Source: Cloacimonetes bacterium UBA5614 (lineage in GTDB: Bacteria > Cloacimonadota > Cloacimonadia > Cloacimonadales > Cloacimonadaceae). From it: a DNA stretch of 64,000 nucleotides. Shown here piece by piece: positions 1-7,575 of the stretch. The stretch spans positions 293,457 to 357,456 of the forward strand of contig DIKQ01000013.1 in NCBI GenBank assembly GCA_002424605.1. The letters run 5' to 3'. The position numbers and the translations under genes are program-made. Below the pieces are notes generated by a model that saw only the letters and a program-made list of their open reading frames with translations, was not told the origin of the DNA and ran no database searches. Position 1 is the stretch's first letter, and the number at the start of each line of letters is the position of its first letter.

Positions 1-2193
1 ACTGCTAATAGGGGGTGGCGAAATCAGAGGTGGATTTTCAAACAACTTGCCCGGGATCTCATTATTCTTGTCTGTGGTTATCTGACGGCTGGAGAGCTGT
101 TGCAGAGAAGCTATTTGTCTATCCACAGCTTCCTGATTACTCAAGACCAGTGTCTTGGTACTCTGTTCTGTGTTCCTCTTTAGCTTCTTGATATGTTTAC
201 TTTCTTGATCCAGATCTTTGTAAGCGATGGGATTATCCATATCCAGCTTAATAAAGGGATGTTGGGCTCTTCTGAGCTCTGCCTGGCAGATGAACTTGTT
301 TTCCTTAGTATAGACTAAGATCCAGCGGATATCGTTATAATCATACCTGATTAGACATGGCTTGCCGATATTATCGACCAGCTTCTCGTGCCAGTATAAC
401 ATATGATTAAGCCGGATACCTTCACTTCTGATGCTCTTACGCTCCATAGCCAGCATCAGGAAGCTGAGTTTACCGGCTTCAATCAGTCTGTCTTGCTCTA
501 TTATTCCATTACTGAAGACCTCATAGGGTGTCCTGCGTTTTAGTCCAGCGTGGGGAGTATTGCCATAGAAGTGTCTCACATATAAGGCGATCATCTGCAT
601 AGTCTCTTCAATCGTGGGTGGTTTACTCTCAAATAGCTTCTTTGCCCATTTCTCATTGCGCATCAGGTTAGCCGGTTTATCAGGGATGGATGACCCCCTG
701 AATGATGATATGAACCGTTCGAACTGTTCCTGGAAGGTCTTGAAGAACCGCTCGATCACCTTGGCTTTGGCATTATAGCTCTCGGCAAAGGATACCCCGA
801 TATTGAGTTGGGGGAAGATGCCACCCAGTTCAGTTACCAGGTCATGATCCTCCCAACGCTCATTAAACAGCTTGGACTTGAAAGCCCTGCCATTATCCAG
901 ATAGACATACTTAGGCAGCACCGCCAATGGATAGTCAGGATGATAGGTATGATAGACTGGATTAGATTCTAAAGCTTGGGTTTGATCATTATCTCTAGCT
1001 TGACTTTGAACTGGTTCGTTATCTTCTTTATCTAAATCGTTATCTCTAACTATCCCTGATCCGGGACTGTTCTTAGCCAGGATGGCGGCATTCAGGAAGC
1101 CGTTGCGGAAGGCTGCCAGGATATGCTGGCTATCCTCTGTGAAGGCTAATGAGGCTCCCACCGGATAACGGCTTGCCCAGTCCATCACCATGATCATGGT
1201 CATTCTCTGGGCTTTCCCGGTGGCAGGGTTCATGATATCAAAGCTCAGGACATGTCCATCCGCTACCCAGACATCTCCCACCTTAAGCAGACTGTCATCC
1301 CGGATAATGGATTTGATGATGCGTTCCGAAACATACTTACTACCTTCTCTGGCTTGGGCCCACTCTGCCGGGTGGTTATCCCGCCACTCCTCACACCAGC
1401 GTCTTAAGGTGCGTTCATCACTGGGTGACTCACAAAGCTGCAGATTAACTACGTTCTTGAGGTGGGTAATGGCAGAGCCAATCTTGACCTTATTGGGATT
1501 GAGCAGCTTATTGAGCAGGAACTTCTGTTCAAAGTAAGTAACCTTTCTACCCCGGTTGGCATGTTTGTTCTTATGGATCAGGGCATACATATCACACCTG
1601 GACTCGAGATAGATATCCACCCAGGACCTGAGTGCCCGTTCCTTTCTCTTGCCTTTCAGCTTGAATAGCTCAGGCACCATCCGCTTATAATTGTAATCTT
1701 CGGTTATTCTCTGCCACTCTATCGTTCTGGTCTTGGTTCGGCTCAACCTATCTATCACTTCCGCACAGAACCGGGCATAAAGTTGAGCATCTCTGATACT
1801 GCTCAGTTTCTCAGTCTCGGTGGGAGTCAGGTCATAGAAGTCCACCGGATAAGGGTCTATCCTGATCTCCTCGGGACTGGGTACGGGTGTTGTGTCGATC
1901 ATCTCTCCATACTCAGAGAAGTCTGGCTTACCACTTTCACCACCACTGTCATACTCTCTGGCATTCTGGTTGTATTCAGCCCGATAACGATTCAGCAGGT
2001 CAGGATCGGGAAGCTGGTCTGGGGTAAGGATGCCTTTCTTGACCAAGTAACCATTATTGGCGATCATACATCTGCCTCCGGGAGCTACCTGGATAGACAA
2101 CCCCTGCTGTTGGATCAGATCCTGCAGTTCACTCAGCTTCTTATTATACTCTTCCAGTTCCTTAGGGTAGCGAATTCTATCGTAGGGATACAT
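1..2193 (-). CDS. Mu-type DDE transposase, catalytic subunit (3' end outside window)
   Basis: The minus strand is open from ATG 2193 to the window edge, giving at least 731 residues. An rve/MuA-like core is visible. The likely catalytic residues are D312 in VADGH, D433 in YLDNGRAF and E481 in VIERFFKTF, and a NTPHAGLKRRTPYEVF segment follows, typical of the end of integrase cores. The first two acids are unusually far apart (~120 residues) because of an acidic, low-complexity insert at about 378-412. A stop codon lies in frame nine bases before the ATG, so the start is firm. It overlaps the upstream HTH gene by 17 bases, which suggests translational coupling. By family it should cut and join the element ends. 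MuA is 663 residues, so this protein is longer. The C-terminal region (about 600-731) has no motif I recognise. Confidence 0.8.
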   Translation of the reverse strand, partial: MYPYDRIRYPKELEEYNKKLSELQDLIQQQGLSIQVAPGGRCMIANNGYLVKKGILTPDQLPDPDLLNRYRAEYNQNAREYDSGGESGKPDFSEYGEMIDTTPVPSPEEIRIDPYPVDFYDLTPTETEKLSSIRDAQLYARFCAEVIDRLSRTKTRTIEWQRITEDYNYKRMVPELFKLKGKRKERALRSWVDIYLESRCDMYALIHKNKHANRGRKVTYFEQKFLLNKLLNPNKVKIGSAITHLKNVVNLQLCESPSDERTLRRWCEEWRDNHPAEWAQAREGSKYVSERIIKSIIRDDSLLKVGDVWVADGHVLSFDIMNPATGKAQRMTMIMVMDWASRYPVGASLAFTEDSQHILAAFRNGFLNAAILAKNSPGSGIVRDNDLDKEDNEPVQSQARDNDQTQALESNPVYHTYHPDYPLAVLPKYVYLDNGRAFKSKLFNERWEDHDLVTELGGIFPQLNIGVSFAESYNAKAKVIERFFKTFQEQFERFISSFRGSSIPDKPANLMRNEKWAKKLFESKPPTIEETMQMIALYVRHFYGNTPHAGLKRRTPYEVFSNGIIEQDRLIEAGKLSFLMLAMERKSIRSEGIRLNHMLYWHEKLVDNIGKPCLIRYDYNDIRWILVYTKENKFICQAELRRAQHPFIKLDMDNPIAYKDLDQESKHIKKLKRNTEQSTKTLVLSNQEAVDRQIASLQQLSSRQITTDKNNEIPGKLFENPPLISPPPISS

Positions 2194-2617
2194 ACTTCTT
2201 TACCGCCTGTTCGTTTTTCTTGATCTTACGGACAACTAGCTTGGTATTGGTTGCATCTGCCTTCTCTATGATCTCATTATCCATATAGACCAAGAAGACG
2301 CTTTTGTATCTGGGAGCATCCTCTTCAGTATCGGCATCCTGTTCCTGATTACTATCATTCCCTAAGATAATCTCTTCCTCAAACCAGAGGTCAGGTCGAA
2401 TCAAAGTCTGCATGTACATACCAAACTCCAATTGGATCAGTTGCTCATCTGCCAGGATGAAGGTTTTCAAAGTCTTGCCCCTGACCGTGGGGATCTGATG
2501 CAATAGAGCTATCAGCTTATTGTCTTTGATCATCCGCCTGATCGTCTTAACCGACACCTTGAGTAGTAAAGCTACCCTGTCTATGGGTAGCCAGATAAAA
2601 TCAACTCGATCACTCAT
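2177..2617 (-). CDS. small helix-turn-helix protein, probable separate DNA-binding subunit of the transposase
   Basis: The predicted protein has 146 residues. The N-terminal half reads WLPIDRVALLLKVSVKTIRR, a helix-turn-helix of the kind found at the start of MuA. The middle is acidic (EQDADTEEDAP) and the tail lysine-rich. The start at 2617 has the ribosome site AAAGGA seven bases upstream. A second in-frame ATG at 2827 also has a strong site (GGGAGG) and would add 70 residues, but those codons run through the TTGGACA repeat array and look like control DNA. The gene ends 17 bases inside the transposase gene. The inferred role is binding the element's ends or operators for the catalytic subunit. 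It could instead be a Ner-like regulator. Confidence 0.6.
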   Translation of the reverse strand: MSDRVDFIWLPIDRVALLLKVSVKTIRRMIKDNKLIALLHQIPTVRGKTLKTFILADEQLIQLEFGMYMQTLIRPDLWFEEEIILGNDSNQEQDADTEEDAPRYKSVFLVYMDNEIIEKADATNTKLVVRKIKKNEQAVKKYVSLR

Positions 2618-2642
2618 CTTTAATTCCTTTAGATAGAGTGAA

Positions 2643-2773
2643 CCACTTGGACAAAGCCGAGATTTCCGTAAAATCTCCCTGACCACTTGGACAGATTGAC
2701 CGCAAGGTAGACAGAGAGTACCTTCACCCCCTGCTTGTCCAACCCAAATCTCCCGATTTACCGGTTGGACACC
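2643..2773. promoter_or_regulatory. TTGGACA site array with inverted repeats, likely operator/transposase enhancer
   Basis: CCACTTGGACA occurs at 2643 and 2683, 40 bases apart, and these copies flank the perfect inverted repeat GAGATTT-5-AAATCTC (2659-2677). Then TGTCCAACC (2736-2744) and GGTTGGACA (2763-2771) form a second inverted pair around AAATC/GATTT. The same 11-base word occurs a third time at 3940. The position, between the repressor and the transposase genes, matches the operator/enhancer of Mu. Binding by the repressor or HTH protein is inferred. Confidence 0.6.
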
Positions 2774-2972
2774 TCCAAAATCACCTAATCCGACCCTCCG
2801 AATTAAGCTTTTCATGGTACTTTTCATAAGCACCTCCCTTTATATAGTATTGGGGGTGCTACTTACCACCTGCGCCAAACTTGGGAAGTCCTTTCTGCCA
2901 CTTAAAGCAACTTTTTTCATAACCTAAAAACCAGGGCTAATGCCAAGTATATTCACACTTTATACATATTCA

Positions 2973-3001
2973 TTGACATATCACTTACCTCAATAAGGAT
3001 A
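2973..3001 (+). promoter_or_regulatory. candidate promoter of the element repressor
   Basis: A perfect -35 box TTGACA (2973-2978) is followed after 17 bases by AGGATA (2996-3001), a weak -10. It points at the repressor gene 68 bases downstream. The stretch 2834-3056 holds no gene. Confidence 0.45.
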
Positions 3002-3068
3002 GGATCTGGCTATATTTTACTTGCCAAATAGATACTGTCAAGCATGATGTTACCAAATGGAGCGTAAT

Positions 3069-3836
3069 ATGAGAAAAAAGACGATTGGCGACCGCCTGGC
3101 ATACCTGATCAAGACCCTTGCAGTCAAGGATTACGAGTTCGCCGAAAAATACAAGATTTCCAGAGCTTCACTGATCAGGTATAAGCAAAATGAGCGATAT
3201 CCCGATCCTGAGTTCTTATTAACCCTATCCAAGGAGAAGGTAAACATCAACTGGTTACTTACAGGTAATGGCAGTATGTATGTCAAAGATGAGTTTGAGG
3301 AGTTTATCAAGCACAGTTCTCAGATCAGAGACTTAGAACCTAATCCACCGAAGCAGCCCAAAGTAGTCAAAGCCGGAAAGTCTGAACAAAATACCTATTC
3401 AGAGCTAGATATTAAAGCAACATCCCGAACCGTAACCTTACCCATAGCGGGGGATATAGCTGCTGGCTCACCTTTGGAGATACCCGATCAGTATGGGATG
3501 AGTGGAGAGATAGAACTGCCCAAAACCTATTTACCCGGTAATCCTAGGAACTATATAGTATTCCAGGTTAATGGCAGGAGTATGGAGCCTATCATCCAGC
3601 ATGCGGACATTGTCATCATCAAAGCCAATCCGATCTGGGAACTGGCTGATAATCAAGTGGCAGCCGTTCGAACCAGTGACGGTGTCACGCTCAAGAAAGT
3701 CCAGATCGATCACCAAAGGGAGCAGGTCATCCTGCAACCCTTCAATTTAGACTTTCCGGTTCTGGTTTTAGACTCGGATTGGAACTCTGACGCATCTCTG
3801 ATCGGCACAATTGCACTTCAGTTGCGCCTTTACTAA
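3069..3836 (+). CDS. LexA/CI-type phage repressor with S24 autocleavage domain
   Basis: The protein has 255 residues. Residues 1-65 form an XRE-like helix-turn-helix. A linker rich in Pro and Lys leads to an S24/LexA-type peptidase domain from about 120. The presumed cleavage site is DIAAGSP (A132-G133), the nucleophile S171 in NGRSMEP, and the general base K209 in VTLKK, spaced as in LexA. The start at 3069 is preferred over ATG 3057 because GGAG lies six bases before it. By family it represses the early genes and is inactivated when RecA filaments form, so the element is probably SOS-inducible. It is transcribed divergently from the transposase genes and is followed by the GTCCAA array. Confidence 0.85.
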   Translation: MRKKTIGDRLAYLIKTLAVKDYEFAEKYKISRASLIRYKQNERYPDPEFLLTLSKEKVNINWLLTGNGSMYVKDEFEEFIKHSSQIRDLEPNPPKQPKVVKAGKSEQNTYSELDIKATSRTVTLPIAGDIAAGSPLEIPDQYGMSGEIELPKTYLPGNPRNYIVFQVNGRSMEPIIQHADIVIIKANPIWELADNQVAAVRTSDGVTLKKVQIDHQREQVILQPFNLDFPVLVLDSDWNSDASLIGTIALQLRLY

Positions 3837-3866
3837 TCTGATCCCTTTCTAAAAAAATGTGGTCTT

Positions 3867-4038
3867 TCCAAACCTAGTCCAAACCACTCGCTAATTTGCA
3901 GCATAAGTGTCACGAAACAGTCCAAACAAGTCCAAACAACCACTTGGACAAGTCTAAAGCCAGTCCATCCTAACTCGCCACCCCATAAAGCAATAACTCA
4001 ATTTGTCCACCTGTCACTCTCTGCAACTTTGGGTGTCA
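3867..4038. repeat. GTCCAAAC/TTGGACA site array next to presumed element end
   Basis: Related words are CCAAACC at 3868, AGTCCAAACC at 3876, AGTCCAAACA at 3919 and 3929, CCACTTGGACA at 3940 and TTGTCCAC near 4003. They are interleaved with three TGTCAC words. The region 3837-4118 otherwise holds no gene. In Mu-family elements, several transposase sites lie at each end, and this fits that pattern. Which protein binds them is inferred. Confidence 0.5.
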
Positions 4039-4060
4039 CTTTGTAGCCGGAAGAAAAAGC

Positions 4061-4089
4061 TTGACGAGTTTGGCTATTTGGCGAAATAG
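4061..4089 (+). promoter_or_regulatory. candidate ars promoter with ArsR operator
   Basis: TTGACG (4061-4066) lies 17 bases before AAATAG (4084-4089). The inverted repeat CTATTT-ggcg-AAATAG (4074-4089) covers the spacer and the -10 box, where an ArsR-family dimer would block RNA polymerase. The arsR start is 30 bases downstream. Confidence 0.5.
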
Positions 4090-4118
4090 GAAAATAGAAG
4101 AAAATATCAACCGAGGAT

Positions 4119-4415
4119 ATGATGACAGATAACGCCAAATACGACCAGATGGCTGTGATTATGAAAGCCATGGCGCATCCCACCCGCTTGTTTATCCTGG
4201 ATAAACTGAGTGAAAAAGAACACTGCGTCTGCGAACTGCAGGAGCTGATAGGAGCCGATATGTCCACGGTTTCCAAGCATCTGTCAGTGCTGAAAAACGC
4301 CGGCATCATCGACAACCGCAAACAGAACAACCAGGTATTTTACAGCCTGATTTGCCCCTGCGTGCTGGATGTCTATCAGTGCGTAATCGAAGTTAATAAA
4401 CTGAAGAAATACTAA
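4119..4415 (+). CDS. arsR: ArsR-family metalloregulatory repressor
   Basis: At 98 residues the size is usual for the family. The winged helix-turn-helix includes DMSTVSKHLSVLKNAGI (47-63). The metalloid site of classical ArsR proteins is present as C36-V-C38 in HCVCEL, and there are further cysteines at C79, C81 and C88. By family it releases the operator when As(III) or Sb(III) binds. ATG 4119 and ATG 4122 are adjacent, and GAGG lies just upstream of both. It is the first gene of an eight-gene operon. Confidence 0.9.
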   Translation: MMTDNAKYDQMAVIMKAMAHPTRLFILDKLSEKEHCVCELQELIGADMSTVSKHLSVLKNAGIIDNRKQNNQVFYSLICPCVLDVYQCVIEVNKLKKY

Positions 4416-4428
4416 ATAGAGGTTTGAG

Positions 4429-5739
4429 ATGAGCGAAAAATGGAAAGAGCTGAAGATATTGCTGATAATGCTGGGAGTGTTTGCGGCGGCATACTTTCTG
4501 CCCTTCACATCAGCAAGGTTTCTGAATGGCTTGCATGAGGCGTTTTTCATGCTGCAGGAATATGCACAGCTGCACGTGCTGTTGTGCCTGATACCTGCCT
4601 TGTTCATAGCGGGCGCTGTGAGTGTGTTTATCAGCAGCGATTCCGTCATGCGTTTTCTGGGCGCAAAGGCCCCCAAATGGCTGGCATACAGCGTGGCGTC
4701 CGTATCAGGAGCCATCCTGGCTGTCTGCTCCTGCACGATTTTACCGCTCTTCAGCGGAATCTACAAACGCGGAGCGGGACTGGGCCCTGCCATCGCATTC
4801 CTCTATTCGGGACCTGCCATAAACGTTTTGGCGATTGTGATGACAGCCCGGATTCTGGGACTGCAGATGGGTATCGCCAGGACTGTGGGAGCGGTGGTTT
4901 TCAGTGTGGTCATCGGCTACATTATGCACCTGCTGTTCCGCAAAGAAGAGCAAGTCCGGCAGGATAATCTGATGAATTTCGGTTCGGACGAAAAAGGCAG
5001 GCCTCTGTGGCAGACCATCGTCCACTTCGGTCTGATGATACTTATCCTGATAGTGCTGAACTGGGCAAAACCCAATAGTCAAACAGCGTCGCTTTTTATG
5101 AACTGGATGTATTACAACAAATGGCTGGTGACCGGTCTGATAGCACTCCTGTTTGGCGTCTCTTTGACCGTGTTTTATGGTTTCAAGCTGTGGAAAGTAA
5201 TCGTTACAGCCGCTATTGTCTGGCTGATTGGTTTTTTATATTCCAGCCAACCTTTGATTCCTTTTGTGATGGGCGTTTTCCTGTTCAGCGTCTGGCTGTT
5301 GCTGGAAAAGGGTGAACTCAGGACCTGGCTGGATTCGACCTGGGATTTTGCCAAGCTGATTATCCCTCTGCTCTTCATCGGCGTAATGATTGCGGGTTCC
5401 CTGCTGGGGCATCCGGGTCAGGAAGCCTGGGTGCCTTCCCGCTGGATAGAAATGGCAGTGGGCGGAAACTCCCTCTTGGCAAACTTCTTTGCTTCCATCT
5501 CGGGAGCATTCATGTATTTCGCCACCCTGACGGAAGTCCCGATATTGCAGGGGCTTTTGGGCAGCGGAATGGGCAAGGGACCTGCTCTGGCTTTACTGCT
5601 GGCAGGGCCGGCGCTGTCGCTTCCCAGCATGCTGGTGATTAATACAGTCCTGGGCTTGAAAAAGACGGCTGCGTTCGTAACATTGGTGGTAATATTTTCC
5701 ACCGTCACAGGATATTTCTTTGGAGTGTTTTTCGTATGA
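4429..5739 (+). CDS. ArsP-type permease (DUF318/PF03773 family)
   Basis: A 436-residue integral membrane protein with about ten hydrophobic segments. The family hallmark is AVCSCTILPLFSGIYKRG (C100, C102), followed by an AFLYSGPAINVLAIV segment. Members export trivalent organoarsenicals or serve as metal-linked permeases, and its place directly after arsR supports an arsenical substrate. The cysteine pair may bind the thiophilic cargo (inference). It begins 13 bases after arsR and its stop overlaps the next start. Confidence 0.8.
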   Translation: MSEKWKELKILLIMLGVFAAAYFLPFTSARFLNGLHEAFFMLQEYAQLHVLLCLIPALFIAGAVSVFISSDSVMRFLGAKAPKWLAYSVASVSGAILAVCSCTILPLFSGIYKRGAGLGPAIAFLYSGPAINVLAIVMTARILGLQMGIARTVGAVVFSVVIGYIMHLLFRKEEQVRQDNLMNFGSDEKGRPLWQTIVHFGLMILILIVLNWAKPNSQTASLFMNWMYYNKWLVTGLIALLFGVSLTVFYGFKLWKVIVTAAIVWLIGFLYSSQPLIPFVMGVFLFSVWLLLEKGELRTWLDSTWDFAKLIIPLLFIGVMIAGSLLGHPGQEAWVPSRWIEMAVGGNSLLANFFASISGAFMYFATLTEVPILQGLLGSGMGKGPALALLLAGPALSLPSMLVINTVLGLKKTAAFVTLVVIFSTVTGYFFGVFFV

Positions 5740-6443
5740 TAATGGCGATATTTGAAAAGCTTACCATGGCTTTGTATTCCAGTCCGGCGCTGGCTTTGGG
5801 CGCTGCCTTTTTCTGGGGAATCCTGAGCATTTTGCTCAGCCCCTGCCATCTGGCAAGCATACCTCTGATAGTGGGGTTCCTGGACGGCCAGAAGGATATG
5901 AATACAAGAAAAGCGCTGAAACTGTCCACTTTCTTTACAATCGGCATCCTGCTGATGATGGCAATTATCGGGCTGATTACCGGACTGCTGGGACGCCTGA
6001 TGGGAGACATCGGCAGCTGGGTGGAACCCGCTGTGGGAGTGGTCTTCATCCTTATGGCATTCTTCATTGCTGATATCATCAAAATGCCCACTTTCCTCAA
6101 TCACAAGATGAGCCAAAAGTCCGGCAAAGGCGTCTGGGCAGCCCTGACGCTTGGTTTCCTGCTGGGAATTGCTTTGGGACCCTGTTCATTTGCATTTATG
6201 GCGCCGATTCTGGGCATTGTCTTCACCTCGGCGGGGACGCAGTTCCTCTTTGCTTTGGCCCTGGTGGCAGCATACATCATCGGGCATTGCCTGGTGATAA
6301 TCCTAGCCGGGACTTTTGCCGGAGCGGTGCAGAGTTATTTGCACTGGACAAGTAAATCCAAAGGAACAAAAATCGTAAGAATCATCTGCGGCATCCTGAT
6401 TTTCGTTGCGGGCTGGTATTTAATCCTGAAAAAATATATCTAA
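5736..6443 (+). CDS. CcdA/DsbD-like membrane thiol-disulfide transporter
   Basis: The protein has 235 residues and about six membrane helices. The two conserved redox cysteines of the CcdA family are C37 in LLSPCHLASIP and C150 in ALGPCSFAFMAP. By family it carries reducing equivalents from cytoplasmic thioredoxin to an outside thioredoxin-like partner. The thioredoxin lipoprotein three genes downstream is a natural partner. The start ATGA overlaps the permease stop. A second ATG at 5742 is possible. Confidence 0.8.
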   Translation: MIMAIFEKLTMALYSSPALALGAAFFWGILSILLSPCHLASIPLIVGFLDGQKDMNTRKALKLSTFFTIGILLMMAIIGLITGLLGRLMGDIGSWVEPAVGVVFILMAFFIADIIKMPTFLNHKMSQKSGKGVWAALTLGFLLGIALGPCSFAFMAPILGIVFTSAGTQFLFALALVAAYIIGHCLVIILAGTFAGAVQSYLHWTSKSKGTKIVRIICGILIFVAGWYLILKKYI

Positions 6444-6457
6444 AACGGAGGTAACAA

Positions 6458-6697
6458 ATGGTTATCAAAATACTGGGCACGGGCTGTGCCAAATGCAAGA
6501 AACTGGAAGAAAACGCCAGGACTGCCATTGCCGAAGCCGGCATTGACGCCGGTATTGAAAAGGTCACGGACCTTGATAAAATCATGGACTATGGAGTGAT
6601 GATGACACCTGCCCTCGTGATTGACGAAAAGGTCGTTTCGGCAGGCAAACTGCTCTCACCCAGCGAAATCAAACCGATGTTAACCAAAGGAATATAG
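6458..6697 (+). CDS. small thioredoxin-like redox protein (TM0996/MTH895 type)
   Basis: The 79 residues form a minimal thioredoxin fold. The active site is GTGCAKCKK (C10-A-K-C13), and MMTPALVID holds the cis-proline. GGAGG lies eight bases before the ATG. Such proteins are common in ars and CcdA-linked operons. It is probably the cytoplasmic thiol carrier feeding ArsC or the CcdA-like protein (inference). Confidence 0.85.
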   Translation: MVIKILGTGCAKCKKLEENARTAIAEAGIDAGIEKVTDLDKIMDYGVMMTPALVIDEKVVSAGKLLSPSEIKPMLTKGI

Positions 6698-6698
6698 T

Positions 6699-7136
6699 AT
6701 GATAGAAGAAAAAGATACCTGCTCCTGCTCCTGCGGTTGCGACACTGAAACCACGGGAAGCTGTTCCGACGGATGCGTTACCAATGACGCTCCCACCAGC
6801 GTTTACGCCTGTGCAGGCGCCAGCAATGTGGGCGTTATATCCTTTGAACTGACCAAAGCTCTGCACACCGCGGGACGCTATAAGATGGGTTGCTCCGTCT
6901 GCGTCGGCGGGGGAGATTGCGGTTGCGGCGGAACTGTGACTCCGCAAGGCAGGAAAGACCTCCTGATTGACGGCTGCAAGGCCTCCTGCCTGAAGAAGAT
7001 GTTCCAGAAAAAAGGCATCACCAATTTTGACCATGTCATCGTTACCCAGCTTGGCGTCAAAAAGGAAGGCACCTTTGACATCGAGCCGGGTCTGATAGAA
7101 AAGCTCATGGACAAACTGCTACAAAAAGGATTATGA
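6699..7136 (+). CDS. DGC-domain cysteine-rich (putative zinc-binding) protein
   Basis: The 145 residues include 13 cysteines. An N-terminal tail carries CSCSCGC and two further Cys. The domain then follows: CAGASNVG, MGCSVCVGGGDCGC and the diagnostic DGC triad (D91-G92-C93) with C97. The family recurs in arsenic loci, but its reaction is unsettled. It starts one base after the previous stop, showing tight co-expression. The Cys-rich tail may bind metal or arsenite (inference). Confidence 0.75.
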   Translation: MIEEKDTCSCSCGCDTETTGSCSDGCVTNDAPTSVYACAGASNVGVISFELTKALHTAGRYKMGCSVCVGGGDCGCGGTVTPQGRKDLLIDGCKASCLKKMFQKKGITNFDHVIVTQLGVKKEGTFDIEPGLIEKLMDKLLQKGL

Positions 7137-7137
7137 T

Positions 7138-7575
7138 ATGAAAAAGCGCTTTAGTACAATTGTCCTTGTTCTCGTTCTGCTGCTTCCTGCGGTGCTTTCC
7201 TGCCAGACACAGGCAAAGAAAGCAGTTCCTGTAAAAGAGAAAGCAGTTCCACCCGTGACTTTTATTGAGCTGGGCTCCGTAAATTGCGTGCCTTGCAAGA
7301 TGATGAAACCTGTCATGGAGCAGATTGAAAAGGAATACGGAGACAGCATCAAAGTCGTATTTTATGATGTTTGGCAAGCCAAGGACAAGCCGATGGCAAC
7401 CAAGTATAAAGTCCGCGTGATTCCCACCCAGGTGTTTTTGGACAGGGACGGCAAGGAGTTTCACCGCCACGAGGGCTTTTATCCTGCTGAGGAGATTATG
7501 AAGGTGGTAGATAAGCAGCTTAGCATCAAACGCAGCACGAAACAGGGAGACAAGGATGCAGCTAAAGCCAATTAA
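7138..7575 (+). CDS. thioredoxin-fold lipoprotein
   Basis: The protein has 145 residues. A signal peptide ends in the lipobox AVLSC, making C22 the lipidated residue. The thioredoxin active site is VNCVPCKMM (C50, C53), and RVIPTQVF supplies the cis-proline. It therefore sits outside the inner membrane, where the CcdA-like protein could reduce it. A likely role is maintaining thiols or delivering electrons outside the cytoplasm during arsenic stress (inference). Its last 20 bases overlap the acr3 start. Confidence 0.85.
   Translation: MKKRFSTIVLVLVLLLPAVLSCQTQAKKAVPVKEKAVPPVTFIELGSVNCVPCKMMKPVMEQIEKEYGDSIKVVFYDVWQAKDKPMATKYKVRVIPTQVFLDRDGKEFHRHEGFYPAEEIMKVVDKQLSIKRSTKQGDKDAAKAN

Larger units (their letters stand above)
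1..4038 (-). mobile_element. Mu-like transposable element or prophage, one end (partial)
   Basis: The gene order matches the c-repressor end of phage Mu. A repressor reads toward the presumed end, and the transposase genes read away from it and leave the window at position 1. The presumed outer boundary is placed near 4038 because the last of three TGTCAC words (3908, 4012, 4034) ends in CA there, as Mu-family ends do. The resident ars promoter begins about 20 bases further on. The other end and the target duplication are outside the window, so the boundary is a guess. It could be a full prophage or a cargo-poor transposon. Confidence 0.6.

Noticed and set aside
2643..2693. Transcription terminator in the element control region
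   Set aside because: The GAGATTT/AAATCTC stem has no T run and is framed by binding-site repeats, so an operator is more likely.
6458..7136. Glutaredoxin or rhodanese annotation for the small cysteine proteins of the ars operon
   Set aside because: The motifs GCAKC with a short thioredoxin fold and the DGC triad fit other families better.
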